A stretch of 64,000 nucleotides of DNA, from positions 4,503,501 to 4,567,500 of the forward strand of contig NZ_CP083956.1 in assembly GCF_006442795.2 (NCBI RefSeq), read 5' to 3'. Position 1 is the stretch's first letter. Each line of letters starts with the position of its first letter. The translations under genes were made by a program, and so were the position numbers. Source of the DNA: Mesorhizobium sp. B1-1-8. Its GTDB lineage: Bacteria; Pseudomonadota; Alphaproteobacteria; Rhizobiales; Rhizobiaceae. Shown one piece after another: positions 41,789-49,822 of the stretch. The notes under the pieces were generated by a model that had not been told where the DNA came from, made no database searches, and saw only the letters and a program-made list of their open reading frames with translations.

Positions 41789-42160
41789 TCAGGCGGCCTC
41801 TGGACGGCGCATTCTCTCGACGAGAGCCTGCCGCGCCGGCCCGGCAAGTGGCTTGTCCATGTCCAGCAGGCCGTCGAGCAGAGCGAGAAGTTCGCGCGCC
41901 GCGGACGACTTGCAGGAGTAGTAGACCATCTGACGGTCGCGGCGGGTGTCGACCAGGCCAAACCTGCGCAGTTTGGCCAGGTGTTGCGAAAGCGCTGACT
42001 GGCTGAGCTCAACCTTGTCGGCGAGCGTGCCGACGGACAGTTCACCCTCGGCCAGATAGTTCATGATGAGCAGACGCTTCTCGTTGCCCATCACCGCAAG
42101 AAAGGCCGCAGCGCTTTCTGCGTTGGCAGTAAGTTTCTTCGTCACCATTGGTTTCCCCAT
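41789..42160 (-). CDS. ArsR family regulator, NolR-like
   Basis: 123 residues from the ATG at 42160 (GGAGG nine bases upstream; ATG 42166 is an alternative). The winged helix is clear: AAAFLAVMGNEKRLLIMNYL, AEGELSVGTLADKVELSQSA, LSQHLAKLRRFGLVDTRRDR, QMVYYSC. The core closely resembles NolR, the Sinorhizobium repressor of nod genes, as I remember it; no metal-binding CxC pair of ArsR/SmtB metal sensors is present at helix 3. The regulated genes cannot be inferred here. Confidence 0.88.
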   Translation of the reverse strand: MGKPMVTKKLTANAESAAAFLAVMGNEKRLLIMNYLAEGELSVGTLADKVELSQSALSQHLAKLRRFGLVDTRRDRQMVYYSCKSSAARELLALLDGLLDMDKPLAGPARQALVERMRRPEAA

Positions 42161-42592
42161 GTTCATGCTCCTCCGAGCGCCAGGGGGCAGTGGCATCGGA
42201 GTTCTCAGAGCGTTTGGCGGGCCGGCCCCGACATGGAATCGGAACCTGCTCTGTTTCTTTGTTCGACCGAAATCCCTCCGTAACCCGGTTGCCACCACGT
42301 CGGGATTTTGGCCTCGGACAGCTGCGCCGCGTTGTTGCGCAGCGTAAGCCGGCGCAGACTCGGAATAATTCCGCGCCGCTAATGAGTATCAGTGCCGCGC
42401 TGTTTCAGCAAGAATATAACGAGGCCGGCAAGCAAGCGGCGAAGTTGCGGGCCAGAGGCATGGAGACCTGTCAGCCAAGGTGCTGGCGAAACGCGCATCG
42501 TCACGACTTTCGCAAGGACTCACGTTCGAACCCGAAGCCGTGCTAATATTAGCCGGATTACAAGGGGGACATAAGGGCTCGAGGAGGAACCC
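42161..42592. other. Intergenic stretch, no supported gene
   Basis: Roughly 430 bp between the divergent ArsR gene and a small plus-strand gene. Frames here are Arg/Ser-rich shadows. AT-richer sections at 42405-42425 and 42540-42560 (GCTAATATTAGCC, a small palindrome) may hold the promoter for the 42593 gene. Confidence 0.45.
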
Positions 42593-42796
42593 ATGTCCAT
42601 CGCGTCGATTGCACGAAACACGTTCACGCCGGAGGAAACGGCCAGACTCGGCCGCGTTTTTGAGGCCGGCCGCGTCGCCGGCGAAACCGAAGAGCAGAAG
42701 GAAGCGCGGGCCTCCCGCATCATCGCGAACTATATGGCCGGCATCACCGACGAGGCGGAACTGCTCGAACTATCCCGCAAGCCGCTTGGGCGATAG
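42593..42796 (+). CDS. Small hypothetical helical protein
   Basis: 67 residues; GAGGAGG lies six bases before the ATG, one of the best ribosome sites in the window. MSIASIARNTFTPEETARLG, RVFEAGRVAGETEEQKEARA, SRIIANYMAGITDEAELLEL is helical and well balanced in charge. No family recognised. An AT-rich upstream stretch (CTAATATTAGC) may be its promoter. Confidence 0.72.
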   Translation: MSIASIARNTFTPEETARLGRVFEAGRVAGETEEQKEARASRIIANYMAGITDEAELLELSRKPLGR

Positions 42797-42914
42797 CGCC
42801 GGGGCAGGCATGTTGCCGAAGCCACGGGTTTTTGCTCACATCCTGTTGAAATATTGCGATGAAACCTCCCGGGCAGTTGCGCGTTTCTGACCCAACGCAT
42901 TCAGGGGTTTCGCG

Positions 42915-43160
42915 ATGGTCCAGGGATGGTTCTCCAAGCCGGTCGAGGTCGCTGTCGGCATAGCAGGCTCGATTCGTCATGTCTCCAACGCGCAGCAGGC
43001 CGTCGAGCTGCTGACCGGCCAATGGCGCGGCGCCGGCAGCGCGCTGCATGGCGCGGCCGTGCGCAGCTGTCGCCGGGCGATGAGCGGCGATGTCCCGGCC
43101 GACAATGCCAGGGACGCCTTCGTCAGCGCCGCGCGCGAGGCGCATGTGCTGGTGGAATGA
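42915..43160 (+). CDS. DUF982 family protein (first of two)
   Basis: 81 residues. GWFSKPVEVAVGIAGSIRHV, SNAQQAVELLTGQWRGAGSA, HGAAVRSCRRAMSGDVPADN, ARDAFVSAAREAHVLVE follows the DUF982 pattern (WFxxPVxV ... xxAxExLxxxWP ... A...C..AL.G....ARxAFxxAAxEA). The family is small, largely rhizobial and of unknown function. A second member follows at 43430. Confidence 0.85.
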   Translation: MVQGWFSKPVEVAVGIAGSIRHVSNAQQAVELLTGQWRGAGSALHGAAVRSCRRAMSGDVPADNARDAFVSAAREAHVLVE

Positions 43161-43429
43161 GCTGAACACTTCGATCTTTGATGCCCCGAACAAATCCATC
43201 GACGTGACGTCAGTCGCTGCGATATCCGCTGGACATGGCAGGCCCGCTAGCGCCTCTGCGAGCACTGGGGCGGCCTTTTTTGCATCATCAAAAGAGCCCC
43301 AAAAATCTTCGGAACCTAATCGGCGATCGATGGTTAATGCGCGGGGTTCCGCAGCGGACCCGCATCGCATCGGGCGCCAGCCGGCGCCGATTGCTTGCTC
43401 AAAAAACGACCATAAGAATGGAGGACGTA

Positions 43430-43672
43430 ATGAATGACGTCTGGTTTTCCGAACCGGTCGTAATCGATTTCCAACCAAACGGAAGCCGCAAGGTGTCAAG
43501 CTGCTTCGAAGCCATGGAATGCCTGGACCAACGCTGGCCCCGACGGGCACGCGACCGTGCCTGGCGGTCGGCCACCCGCGTTTGCCGCGACGCGCTCGAC
43601 GGCCTGAGAAGCCCGGTCGAGGCGCGCAAGACATTGCGCAAGGCGGCGAAAGCCGCAGGCCTGCTTGGCTAG
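43430..43672 (+). CDS. DUF982 family protein (second of two)
   Basis: 80 residues from the ATG at 43430, which has GGAGG five bases upstream. NDVWFSEPVVIDFQPNGSRK, SSCFEAMECLDQRWPRRARD, RAWRSATRVCRDALDGLRSP, VEARKTLRKAAKAAGLL is the DUF982 pattern with the conserved WP. It is a diverged paralogue of the gene at 42915, 270 bp away on the same strand. Confidence 0.85.
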   Translation: MNDVWFSEPVVIDFQPNGSRKVSSCFEAMECLDQRWPRRARDRAWRSATRVCRDALDGLRSPVEARKTLRKAAKAAGLLG

Positions 43673-44171
43673 GGCAATTGCGGGAGAAGCTGAAACGGCT
43701 TTTTTCGCCCGGAATTGCGTGAAAATGAGGACTTAGACGGTTCATCGTTCCCTAAAACGGTGAGCCAGTTTGGCTTGCACCCCATGGTGCCCCGACTAAA
43801 GGATGCCATGCCAGGCGCGCCCCGGTTTTCCATTGCCGAGGCGGGCTTGAATTTTGACCAAGCCCGCGCCAAGCGGCGGCCGGCGCATACTCTAGAGGGC
43901 ATTCATAACGCATCTAGCGGGTTACATGAAAACGCCGGCCGCCGGGGCTTTGGGTGCCTGTTGGGTTCAGGCATCTTCATTTCGGCGAGTCGGGCGCCAG
44001 CCCTCAAGGCGAAGGCCGCACCATGGTGAACGGGCAGTTACTATCCACAGGCTGTCGCCTGCCCGGCCCGCCGGAGCAATTCCAGGAAAGGTGAAACGGT
44101 TTTCCGTCCGGAATGCGTCAAGACAAGACAGAGCGGGGCATCGTTTCCGTGAAACCCGCTCTGGCATCCAA
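43673..44171. repeat. Gene-poor stretch with two copies of a second palindromic element
   Basis: About 500 bp without a supported gene. From 43676 to 43765 (GCTGAAACGGCTTTTTTCGC, CCGGAATTGCGTGAAAATGA and GGTTCATCGTTCCCTAAAAC) and from 44088 to 44162 (GGTGAAACGGTTTTCCGTCC, GGAATGCGTCAAGAC and GGGGCATCGTTTCCGTGAAA) lie diverged copies of the element at 51020-51115, in the opposite orientation. The left copy ends beside the DUF982 stop; the right one abuts the GT8 stop. Confidence 0.7.
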
Positions 44172-45137
44172 TCAGCCAAACCCGCCAAGCACTTCCGGGA
44201 ACTGGACGGCCATCGCCCCGTCATCGGCATGCTTGGCATAGATCCGGTGCATCTTGTCGCCGTCATAGCGGGCGCGGCGACGGTGAACGTCCCTGCCGAA
44301 GAGGCCGGCGACGGCGTCGAACCGGCGGAGGAAGCGCTTCATCACGCCGCGTTCGAACGGTACGCGCTGCTCAAACGGTTTGCCCCACGGCGTACCCTTG
44401 GCCAGATCGCGCCAGACGCTGAGCGCTTCGAGCTCAACCCCGACCTGATTGCCCCACGGCTTGCCGCCTGCGAAATGCCTGGCCCAGGCCTGCGAGAAGC
44501 GAAACTCCCTCGTGCCAAGCGATTGCAGGTTCCAGTTCGGGTGCATCGTCTGCCATTTGCGCTCGAAGACGACGTTGAGCGCATTCTGGTCGTTCATCTG
44601 CCCGTCGACGGCGAGTTTACGCGCCTGCTTCAACAGATCCTGCTCGCGCACCGGCGGCATGTTGAAGACGATGATGCCGGCGTTGAAATAAGGCGCTCCC
44701 GGCTGCATCGACATGTCTTTCCGATAGCCTGGCCGGAAATACATGTAATCGTCATGCGCCGCCAACAGCGGCGCGTGGATCGGCTGGTCTACCAGGCCGG
44801 CGATGTCGCGATTGAACAGGACGTCGCAGTCGATATGCGCGATGCGGTCATAGGCGGCAAACTCGGGAAACAGATCGGCGAAGAGCCGGATGAAGGTTGC
44901 AGCGCTTCCCGGCCGAAAGCGGTAGCCGGAGCCGGCCATAAAGGCCGTCACGTCGACGATCCGGATGCGATCATCCAGCAAGCGCCCGGCAACGGCGATA
45001 TCGCTCTCGCTCGCCCCGATATGCATGATGAAGCCTGGCGTTACTTGTCGCGAAACATCCAGAATCCGGCGCGCCGCCAGGCAGGCATATGGAAAGTATT
45101 TCGCATCCGCGGCCAGGAAGAAACAAGACTTCATCAT
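44172..45137 (-). CDS. Glycosyltransferase family 8-like protein
   Basis: 321 residues. GT8 features: N-terminal SCFFLAADAKYFPYACLAAR, the DxD metal motif in YDRIAHIDCDVLFNRDIAGL, GAPYFNAGIIVFNMPPVREQ and GQMNDQNALNVVFERKWQTM. Members transfer galactose or glucose to lipopolysaccharide or surface polysaccharide. It sits upstream of a truncated acyltransferase on the same strand, so the region may be a remnant of a surface-polysaccharide cluster. Confidence 0.85.
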   Translation of the reverse strand: MMKSCFFLAADAKYFPYACLAARRILDVSRQVTPGFIMHIGASESDIAVAGRLLDDRIRIVDVTAFMAGSGYRFRPGSAATFIRLFADLFPEFAAYDRIAHIDCDVLFNRDIAGLVDQPIHAPLLAAHDDYMYFRPGYRKDMSMQPGAPYFNAGIIVFNMPPVREQDLLKQARKLAVDGQMNDQNALNVVFERKWQTMHPNWNLQSLGTREFRFSQAWARHFAGGKPWGNQVGVELEALSVWRDLAKGTPWGKPFEQRVPFERGVMKRFLRRFDAVAGLFGRDVHRRRARYDGDKMHRIYAKHADDGAMAVQFPEVLGGFG

Positions 45138-45156
45138 TTCTGCTGTCTATTGCACC

Positions 45157-45654
45157 CTATGTCGTCGCGGTGCCTGCCACAAAACGCCTTTCGATGAAAG
45201 CCTCGATGCGGCCGGTGAGTGTGCCGGCCTCGCTTTTGACCTTCTCGTCGTCCCACTGCCACCACTGGATTGCCAGCAGCTTTGCGACGACGTCTTCAGA
45301 AAATCGGTATCGAATCACCTTGGCCGGAGAGCCGACGACGATCGCATAGGGCGGCACGTCCTTCGTCACCACGGCCCCGGCGCCGACGACCGCGCCGTCA
45401 CCGATCGCCACCCCTGGCAACATGATGGCGCCGTGGCCGATCCAGACGTCGTTGCCAACGGTGACGCCGCCCGGCCTGCCGCCATTGTCGACAGGCTCGG
45501 GCTGCTTCAGTATCCGGCTGTGGATAGGAAACGAAGTGGCGCTGCCGGTCAGGTGGTGGCGGGTGCACATGAAAAGCACGTAGATAGTCGAAACAAGAAG
45601 CGATGGGCAGGTTCCTGGTTTGACAATCACGCTAGAGATAGTGGAAGCGGGCAT
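45157..45654 (-). pseudogene. CatB-like hexapeptide acetyltransferase, N-terminally truncated
   Basis: The C-terminal ~130 residues are a normal left-handed beta-helix acetyltransferase of the CatB/WbbJ group: the His motif TRHHL (usual catalytic His region), [40 protein letters not shown] and [18 protein letters not shown]. The part before about 45600 ([20 protein letters not shown]) does not resemble the family, and the usual N-terminal ~70 residues are absent. I read it as a gene cut by a junction near 45590-45660. An active short variant cannot be excluded. Confidence 0.65.
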
Positions 45655-45718
45655 CTATTGTGCTAGAGAGCATATGCTTGGCAGTCAACAAGAAACCTAG
45701 TCACCAGTGTCTACCTCG

Positions 45719-46339
45719 CTATGTGCTTGCAGTAATTAGGCCCCGCGCCTCAGAGACCATTGTACTCAGATACTCTAAGCCAAGTTCCGCAATGTGCTGC
45801 GGTGTCGGATCAGTAATGGCTTTGCCCTTGTGTTCGATCGGAACGTCACAGTAGTCGCCAAACATCTGATTTGTGACGATCCGCAAAACAATATTGGGGC
45901 CGCGAAGCGTCGCGTCTGCGATCTGCCCAATAGGCTCGTTAGTAGCCGGATCGACCTTCTGGACCCTCAAAGGAATCTCTTTGCCGAAATGCTCCGGCAA
46001 AAAACCTAACGGCTTACCATCAATCGTGGGGACGTTCCTATGAGTGATATGTTCTATACCATGCTGATCGCTATTTCGGGCAAAATGGAGATACTTGAGT
46101 AAAGGATCGGTTTTTCGCTCGCGTTTCTTTCGACCAAACCATGCCTCGCTCTTACCGACACCTTTTGCGCCCTGCTCCAGCTTGGAATATACGGTGCCTG
46201 CTGCAACTATGAATTCACCCCACGCGAGCTCTGCTTCTTCATAGTTAGTGGCATGCTGTAGTCTCGCGCAGCTTTGCTGAGCTAAGGCAAGTTTGTTCTG
46301 AGCTAAATCAACGGCAACAGGCTTCACCTGCTCCTCCAA
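45719..46339 (-). CDS. Hypothetical protein, base composition unlike neighbours
   Basis: 206 residues. The codon use is visibly AT-richer than the surrounding genes. The N-terminal half is helical (MEEQVKPVAVDLAQNKLALA ... EEAELAWGEFIVAAGTVYSK), then comes KSEAWFGRKKRERKTDPLLK, YLHFARNSDQHGIEHIT, and a C-terminal half with several short beta segments. The middle (LLKYLHFARNSDQHGIEH) recalls HEPN-like or abortive-infection-type proteins with an RNxxxH-like motif, but this is only a resemblance. Lying between a truncated gene and an IS copy, it is probably acquired. Confidence 0.7.
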   Translation of the reverse strand: MEEQVKPVAVDLAQNKLALAQQSCARLQHATNYEEAELAWGEFIVAAGTVYSKLEQGAKGVGKSEAWFGRKKRERKTDPLLKYLHFARNSDQHGIEHITHRNVPTIDGKPLGFLPEHFGKEIPLRVQKVDPATNEPIGQIADATLRGPNIVLRIVTNQMFGDYCDVPIEHKGKAITDPTPQHIAELGLEYLSTMVSEARGLITAST

Positions 46340-46618
46340 TGGGATGTCACAGCTATAATCCTATCTGGCATTTTTTACACAACAACACAGCCCCGTTAGC
46401 GTCTTCGACCAAACTCCCAAAGGAAATCCCATGATCAACCAATGCGCGCCGGCGCAATCGCAGCCGCACGGGGCTTGAATGGCCGCAAGCTGCTTTCGGT
46501 GCAAGCAACGGCGAAACTTGAAGGCAGTTTCGATGCGATCAAGGTTCCCAATTTGCCTAACCAATCAGACGAGTTAGTAATTCAGACGATAGCCAATTGG
46601 AATCATTGATAGAAAATC

Positions 46619-47917
46619 GAGCGACCCGAGACATAGGTGACGATTTGTACCGGACACATGGGTAACACTTTTGGCTTTTGGCCGGAGGTGTTGATGCCGT
46701 GGAGAGAGTGTTCGGTGATGGAGGAACGTCTACGTTTTGTCGCCCGCCTTCTGGATGGCGAAGGCATGAGCGAAGTGTGTCGGGAGTTCGGGATTTCCCG
46801 CAAGACCGGCTACAAGATCTTCGGCCGCTATAGGGAGGAAGGGCTCGAAGCCCTATGCGACCGCTCGCGCCGGCCGGTCCGCTAGCCAACCAGCTGCCCG
46901 ACCCGGTCGAGCGGCTGGTCGTCGAGGCCAAGCGCGACAAGCCGCATTGGGGCGCCCGCAAGATCAGAGAGCTCCTGGTGCGCAAGCTGGCCGGGGACGT
47001 GCGTATTCCCGCCAAGAGCACGGTGCACGCGGTGCTCGACCGTCACGGCCTTGTGAGCCAGGCCCGCAAGAGGAACCGGGCGAACAAGGCCGAGGGCACG
47101 CCGCTCTCGCAGGCTGTCCAGCCCAATGACCTGTGGTGCGCCGACTTCAAGGGCGAGTTCAAGCTCGGCGACGGCCGCTACTGTTACCCCCTGACGGTCA
47201 CCGATCAGGCCTCGCGCTACCTGCTTCTCGCCGAAGCGCTTGAAGCGACAAAGGAAGCTCCGGTCATCGAGGCCTTCGTCCGGCTCTTCAAGGAACGCGG
47301 CCTGCCGCATGCCATCCGCTCCGACAACGGCGTCCCCTTCGCTTCCCCCAACGGCCTCTACAACCTCTCGAGGCTCTCCGTCTGGTGGCTGCGGCTGGGG
47401 ATCGCGATCGAGCGCATCAGGCCCGGTCATCCGCAGCAGAACGGCCGCCACGAGCGCATGCACCGCACCTTGAAGCAGGAGACCACGCGGCCGCCGGGCA
47501 TGAATGCCCTCCAGCAGCAGGCCAGGTTCGACGCTTTCATCAGCGAATTCAATGAGGAACGGCCCCACGAAGCCATCGCCATGAAGGTGCCGGCCGAACT
47601 CTATAGCCCCTCGTCACGGCCCTATGATGGCCTGCCGGAGCTGACCTACCCCTTCCATGACAAGGACACCATGGTCACCGCCTGCGGCCGCATCTGCATG
47701 ATGAGGAAGAAGATCAACGTCTCGACCGTGCTCGCCGGTCAGAGGCTCGGAATCAAGGAAGTCGACGACGGCATTTGGCTCGTCAGCTTCATGCATTATG
47801 ATCTGGGATATATCGACCTGGAGCAGAGGACCTTGCAGACCATCGACAATCCGTTCGGCACGAGATTGTCACCCATGTCTTAGGTACGAACTGTTACCTA
47901 TGTCTCCGGGCCGTACA
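46619..47917 (+). mobile_element. IS481-like insertion sequence, copy 1
   Basis: A 1,299-bp element nearly identical to the inverted copy at 51281-52580; the copies share sequence exactly from GAGCGACCCGAGACATAGG at one end to TGTACGGCCCGGAGACATAGG (reverse strand) at the other. The terminal ~45 bp are imperfect inverted repeats, each with two ACATRGGTRAC motifs 25 bp apart. The transposase frame is broken. The right end lies 9 bp from the 3' end of tRNA-Arg. No target duplication could be confirmed. Confidence 0.9.
46694..47883 (+). pseudogene. IS481-family transposase, frameshifted (copy 1)
   Basis: Starting at ATG 46694 (GGAGG upstream), the helix-turn-helix part (VCREFGISRKTGYKIFGRYR) reads to a stop at 46883-46885, where GGTCCGCTAGCCAACC lacks a C that copy 2 has (CGCTACGCCAACC). 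The rest continues in the next frame to 47883 with the DDE integrase core (NDLWCADFKGEFKLGD, HAIRSDNGVPFASPNG, and the E in FISEFNEERPHEAIA). Intact it would be about 396 residues. One base deleted near 46882 explains the break. Confidence 0.88.
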
Positions 47918-47926
47918 AATGGAACT

Positions 47927-48003
47927 TGGCGATCCCGGCAGGATTCGAACCTGCGACCATCGGCTTAGAAGGCCGGTGCTCTATCCAGCTGAGCTACGGG
48001 ACC
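47927..48003 (-). tRNA. tRNA-Arg (anticodon TCT)
   Basis: Minus strand: acceptor GGTCCCG pairs with CGGGATC, D arm GCTC/GAGC, anticodon loop CTTCTAA (TCT), T arm GCAGG-TTCGAAT-CCTGC, discriminator G and encoded CCA. The 3' end is 9 bp from the end of IS copy 1. The first anticodon-stem pair is a C-A mismatch; all else is canonical. Confidence 0.95.
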
Positions 48004-48060
48004 GCTGGCCGGCCATGCCGGCTGATGTGATGTCCGCCAAGTAGCGCCCGGGCGCGTCGG

Positions 48061-48366
48061 TCAATGCGTCCAGGGCGTCCGGCGGTCATAGCGGAAATTG
48101 TCCGAATAGGAAATCTGCCGGCGCTTGGTTTCCTTGGGCTCCTCGACGCGGAAGGCGATACCCTGCTTCTCGGCATAGGCGACCGCCTCTTCCCTGGTGT
48201 CGAAGGTCAGCCTGATCTGGCTCAGCATGTCGCCCGAGGTGGTGTAGCCCATCAACGGGTCGATCTTCTTGCGCTGGGCGGGATCGAACTCCAGCACCCA
48301 ATGGCCGGTCTTGGCCTTGCCGGACTGCATCGCGGTTTTGGCTGGGCTGAAAATACGCGCGGACAT
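48061..48366 (-). CDS. NADH dehydrogenase accessory subunit, NDUFS4-like (ETC complex I region)
   Basis: 101 residues from the ATG at 48366 (GAGG upstream). SARIFSPAKTAMQSGKAKTG, HWVLEFDPAQRKKIDPLMGY, TTSGDMLSQIRLTFDTREEA, YAEKQGIAFRVEEP and the end YSDNFRYDRRTPWTH are the full alphaproteobacterial form of the NDUFS4 domain, an accessory of respiratory complex I. It sits next to tRNA-Arg inside the IS-bracketed core. Confidence 0.93.
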   Translation of the reverse strand: MSARIFSPAKTAMQSGKAKTGHWVLEFDPAQRKKIDPLMGYTTSGDMLSQIRLTFDTREEAVAYAEKQGIAFRVEEPKETKRRQISYSDNFRYDRRTPWTH

Positions 48367-48685
48367 GACCACCTCGTTGCTGCCCCGCGGCCGAAGCCGG
48401 CGGGCACCCCTTCACCGGCGCCTGCCCTCCAAAACCCGCTTGCGGGCTGCGGAGGCTCGCGCCAACTCGTCAATACTGTGCAACCGCGCCGGCGGCAAGA
48501 CCGCAAGCGGCCAAGCAAGCGGACGGGCGGACCGGACGAGCGGAACCTCGCATCGGCCCGGACATTAACTGGAAGTCAGGCGATCAGCCGGCCGCTTTCG
48601 TCTTTGCTTACGGCTTGCAAGGCGGCCGAGCACGCTTCCCGGTGAAGCGTCGCCATCCATCGTCACCAAGCCTGGACAGTCCGCC
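48367..48685. other. Intergenic stretch, nothing supported
   Basis: About 320 bp between the divergent complex I subunit and FMN reductase genes. It is GC-rich; short direct repeats AAGCGGCCAAGCAAGCGGACGG occur near 48500, but I see no gene or convincing promoter. Confidence 0.4.
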
Positions 48686-49657
48686 ATGACCAAGACAGCC
48701 GAAAACCCCATCTTCCAGCTCGCCGTCCTTGTCGGCAGCCTGCGCGCCCAATCCTTCAGCCGCAAGATCGCCAAGGCGCTGGCCGCCCGCGCGCCGGATT
48801 CGCTGCGTTGCCGCTTCATCGAGATCGGCGATTTGCCCCTTTATAACGAAGATCTGGACGGCGATACGCCACCCGCCGCCTGGTCGGCGTTCCGCGCCGC
48901 AATCAGGGAGTGCGACGCGGTGCTGTTCGTGACGCCGGAATACAACCGCTCGATCCCAGGCGGCCTGAAGAACGCGCTCGATGTCGGCTCGCGTCCTTAT
49001 GGCAAGAACGTCTTCAAAGGCCTGCCCGCCGGCGTCGTCAGCGTCAGCCCGAGCAAGATCGGCGCCTTAGGGTCCAACCAGGCGCTCAGGCAGACTTTCG
49101 TCTTCCTCGATATGCCGGTGATGCAGCAGCCGGAGGCCTATATCGGCAATGTCGCCGACCTGCTCGACGACAATGGCGCGGTGAAGAACAGCGACACCGC
49201 CGCCTTCCTGGAAAATTTCATGGGCGCGCTGGAGATATGGATCCGAACCGTGCGGCCGGGCGGCTCCTCCTTCGACGCCTTCATGAAGCAGCGCGAGAAG
49301 ATCGCCGAAGATTATGTCAATGGCGATGCGACGTCGCTGAAGGCGATCGTCACGCATGCGGACCCGGCGACTTTCTTCTCGCCGCGCGGCGATCACCTGG
49401 AAGGCGCCGAGGTGGTTGCCGGCCGCTACGAGCGCGACGCCGCCAGCTTCCATGAAGGCGGCAGCACCGATCTGGAAGTGCTGCAGGCCTCGGCAAGCGG
49501 CGAACTGGCGTTCTGGACCGGGCTGCAGCATGCCAAGGCGCGCATGGGCAGGAACGGCCAGCCAGCCGAGATGACCTTGCGGGTGACGGAGGTGTTCCGG
49601 CTGGAGGACGGCGGCTTCAAGCTGGTGCATCGTCACGCCGATCCGGCGAACGGCTGA
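48686..49657 (+). CDS. NADPH-dependent FMN reductase fused to a SnoaL/NTF2-like domain
   Basis: 323 residues. Residues ~8-185 are an NADPH-dependent FMN reductase (LAVLVGSLRAQSFSRKIAKA, LFVTPEYNRSIPGGLKNALD, GSNQALRQTFVFLDMPVM). Residues ~200-323 form a second domain starting AFMKQREKIAEDYVNGDATS and ending TEVFRLEDGGFKLVHRHADP, the pattern of SnoaL-like/DUF4440 NTF2-fold proteins. Reductases of this family are usually ~180 residues alone. The fused domain may bind a ligand or substrate. The adjacent flavin monooxygenase could be a partner. Confidence 0.85.
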   Translation: MTKTAENPIFQLAVLVGSLRAQSFSRKIAKALAARAPDSLRCRFIEIGDLPLYNEDLDGDTPPAAWSAFRAAIRECDAVLFVTPEYNRSIPGGLKNALDVGSRPYGKNVFKGLPAGVVSVSPSKIGALGSNQALRQTFVFLDMPVMQQPEAYIGNVADLLDDNGAVKNSDTAAFLENFMGALEIWIRTVRPGGSSFDAFMKQREKIAEDYVNGDATSLKAIVTHADPATFFSPRGDHLEGAEVVAGRYERDAASFHEGGSTDLEVLQASASGELAFWTGLQHAKARMGRNGQPAEMTLRVTEVFRLEDGGFKLVHRHADPANG

Positions 49658-49751
49658 CAACACCGGCTTTCCCTGACCGCGACACAATGCCGGGGCCTTT
49701 GCAACCTCTGCGTCTTCCCAATGCCTTGCGAGCGGCATATGTCGGATACAG

Positions 49752-49822
49752 TGTCGTGACATCTGGGGCCATGACATGTGTGGGGGCCATGACATTGGGC
49801 CGCGACATCTGAGGCCATGACG
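49752..49822. repeat. Short imperfect direct repeats ahead of the monooxygenase gene
   Basis: GACATCTGgGGCCATGAC and GACATCTGaGGCCATGAC at the two ends flank GGGGGCCATGACATTGGG; the motif GCCATGAC occurs three times in 71 bp, and the last contains the start codon used at 49817. Could be a leader or an operator array. Confidence 0.6.

Noticed and set aside
43926..45197. A 423-codon plus-strand frame opposite the GT8 gene
   Set aside because: Shadow of a glycosyltransferase with a DxD motif; its N-terminal part reads through palindromic repeats.
46361..46618. A short gene between the low-GC hypothetical gene and IS copy 1
   Set aside because: Frames are short, lack ribosome sites and have no recognisable composition; probably flanking DNA of the insertion.
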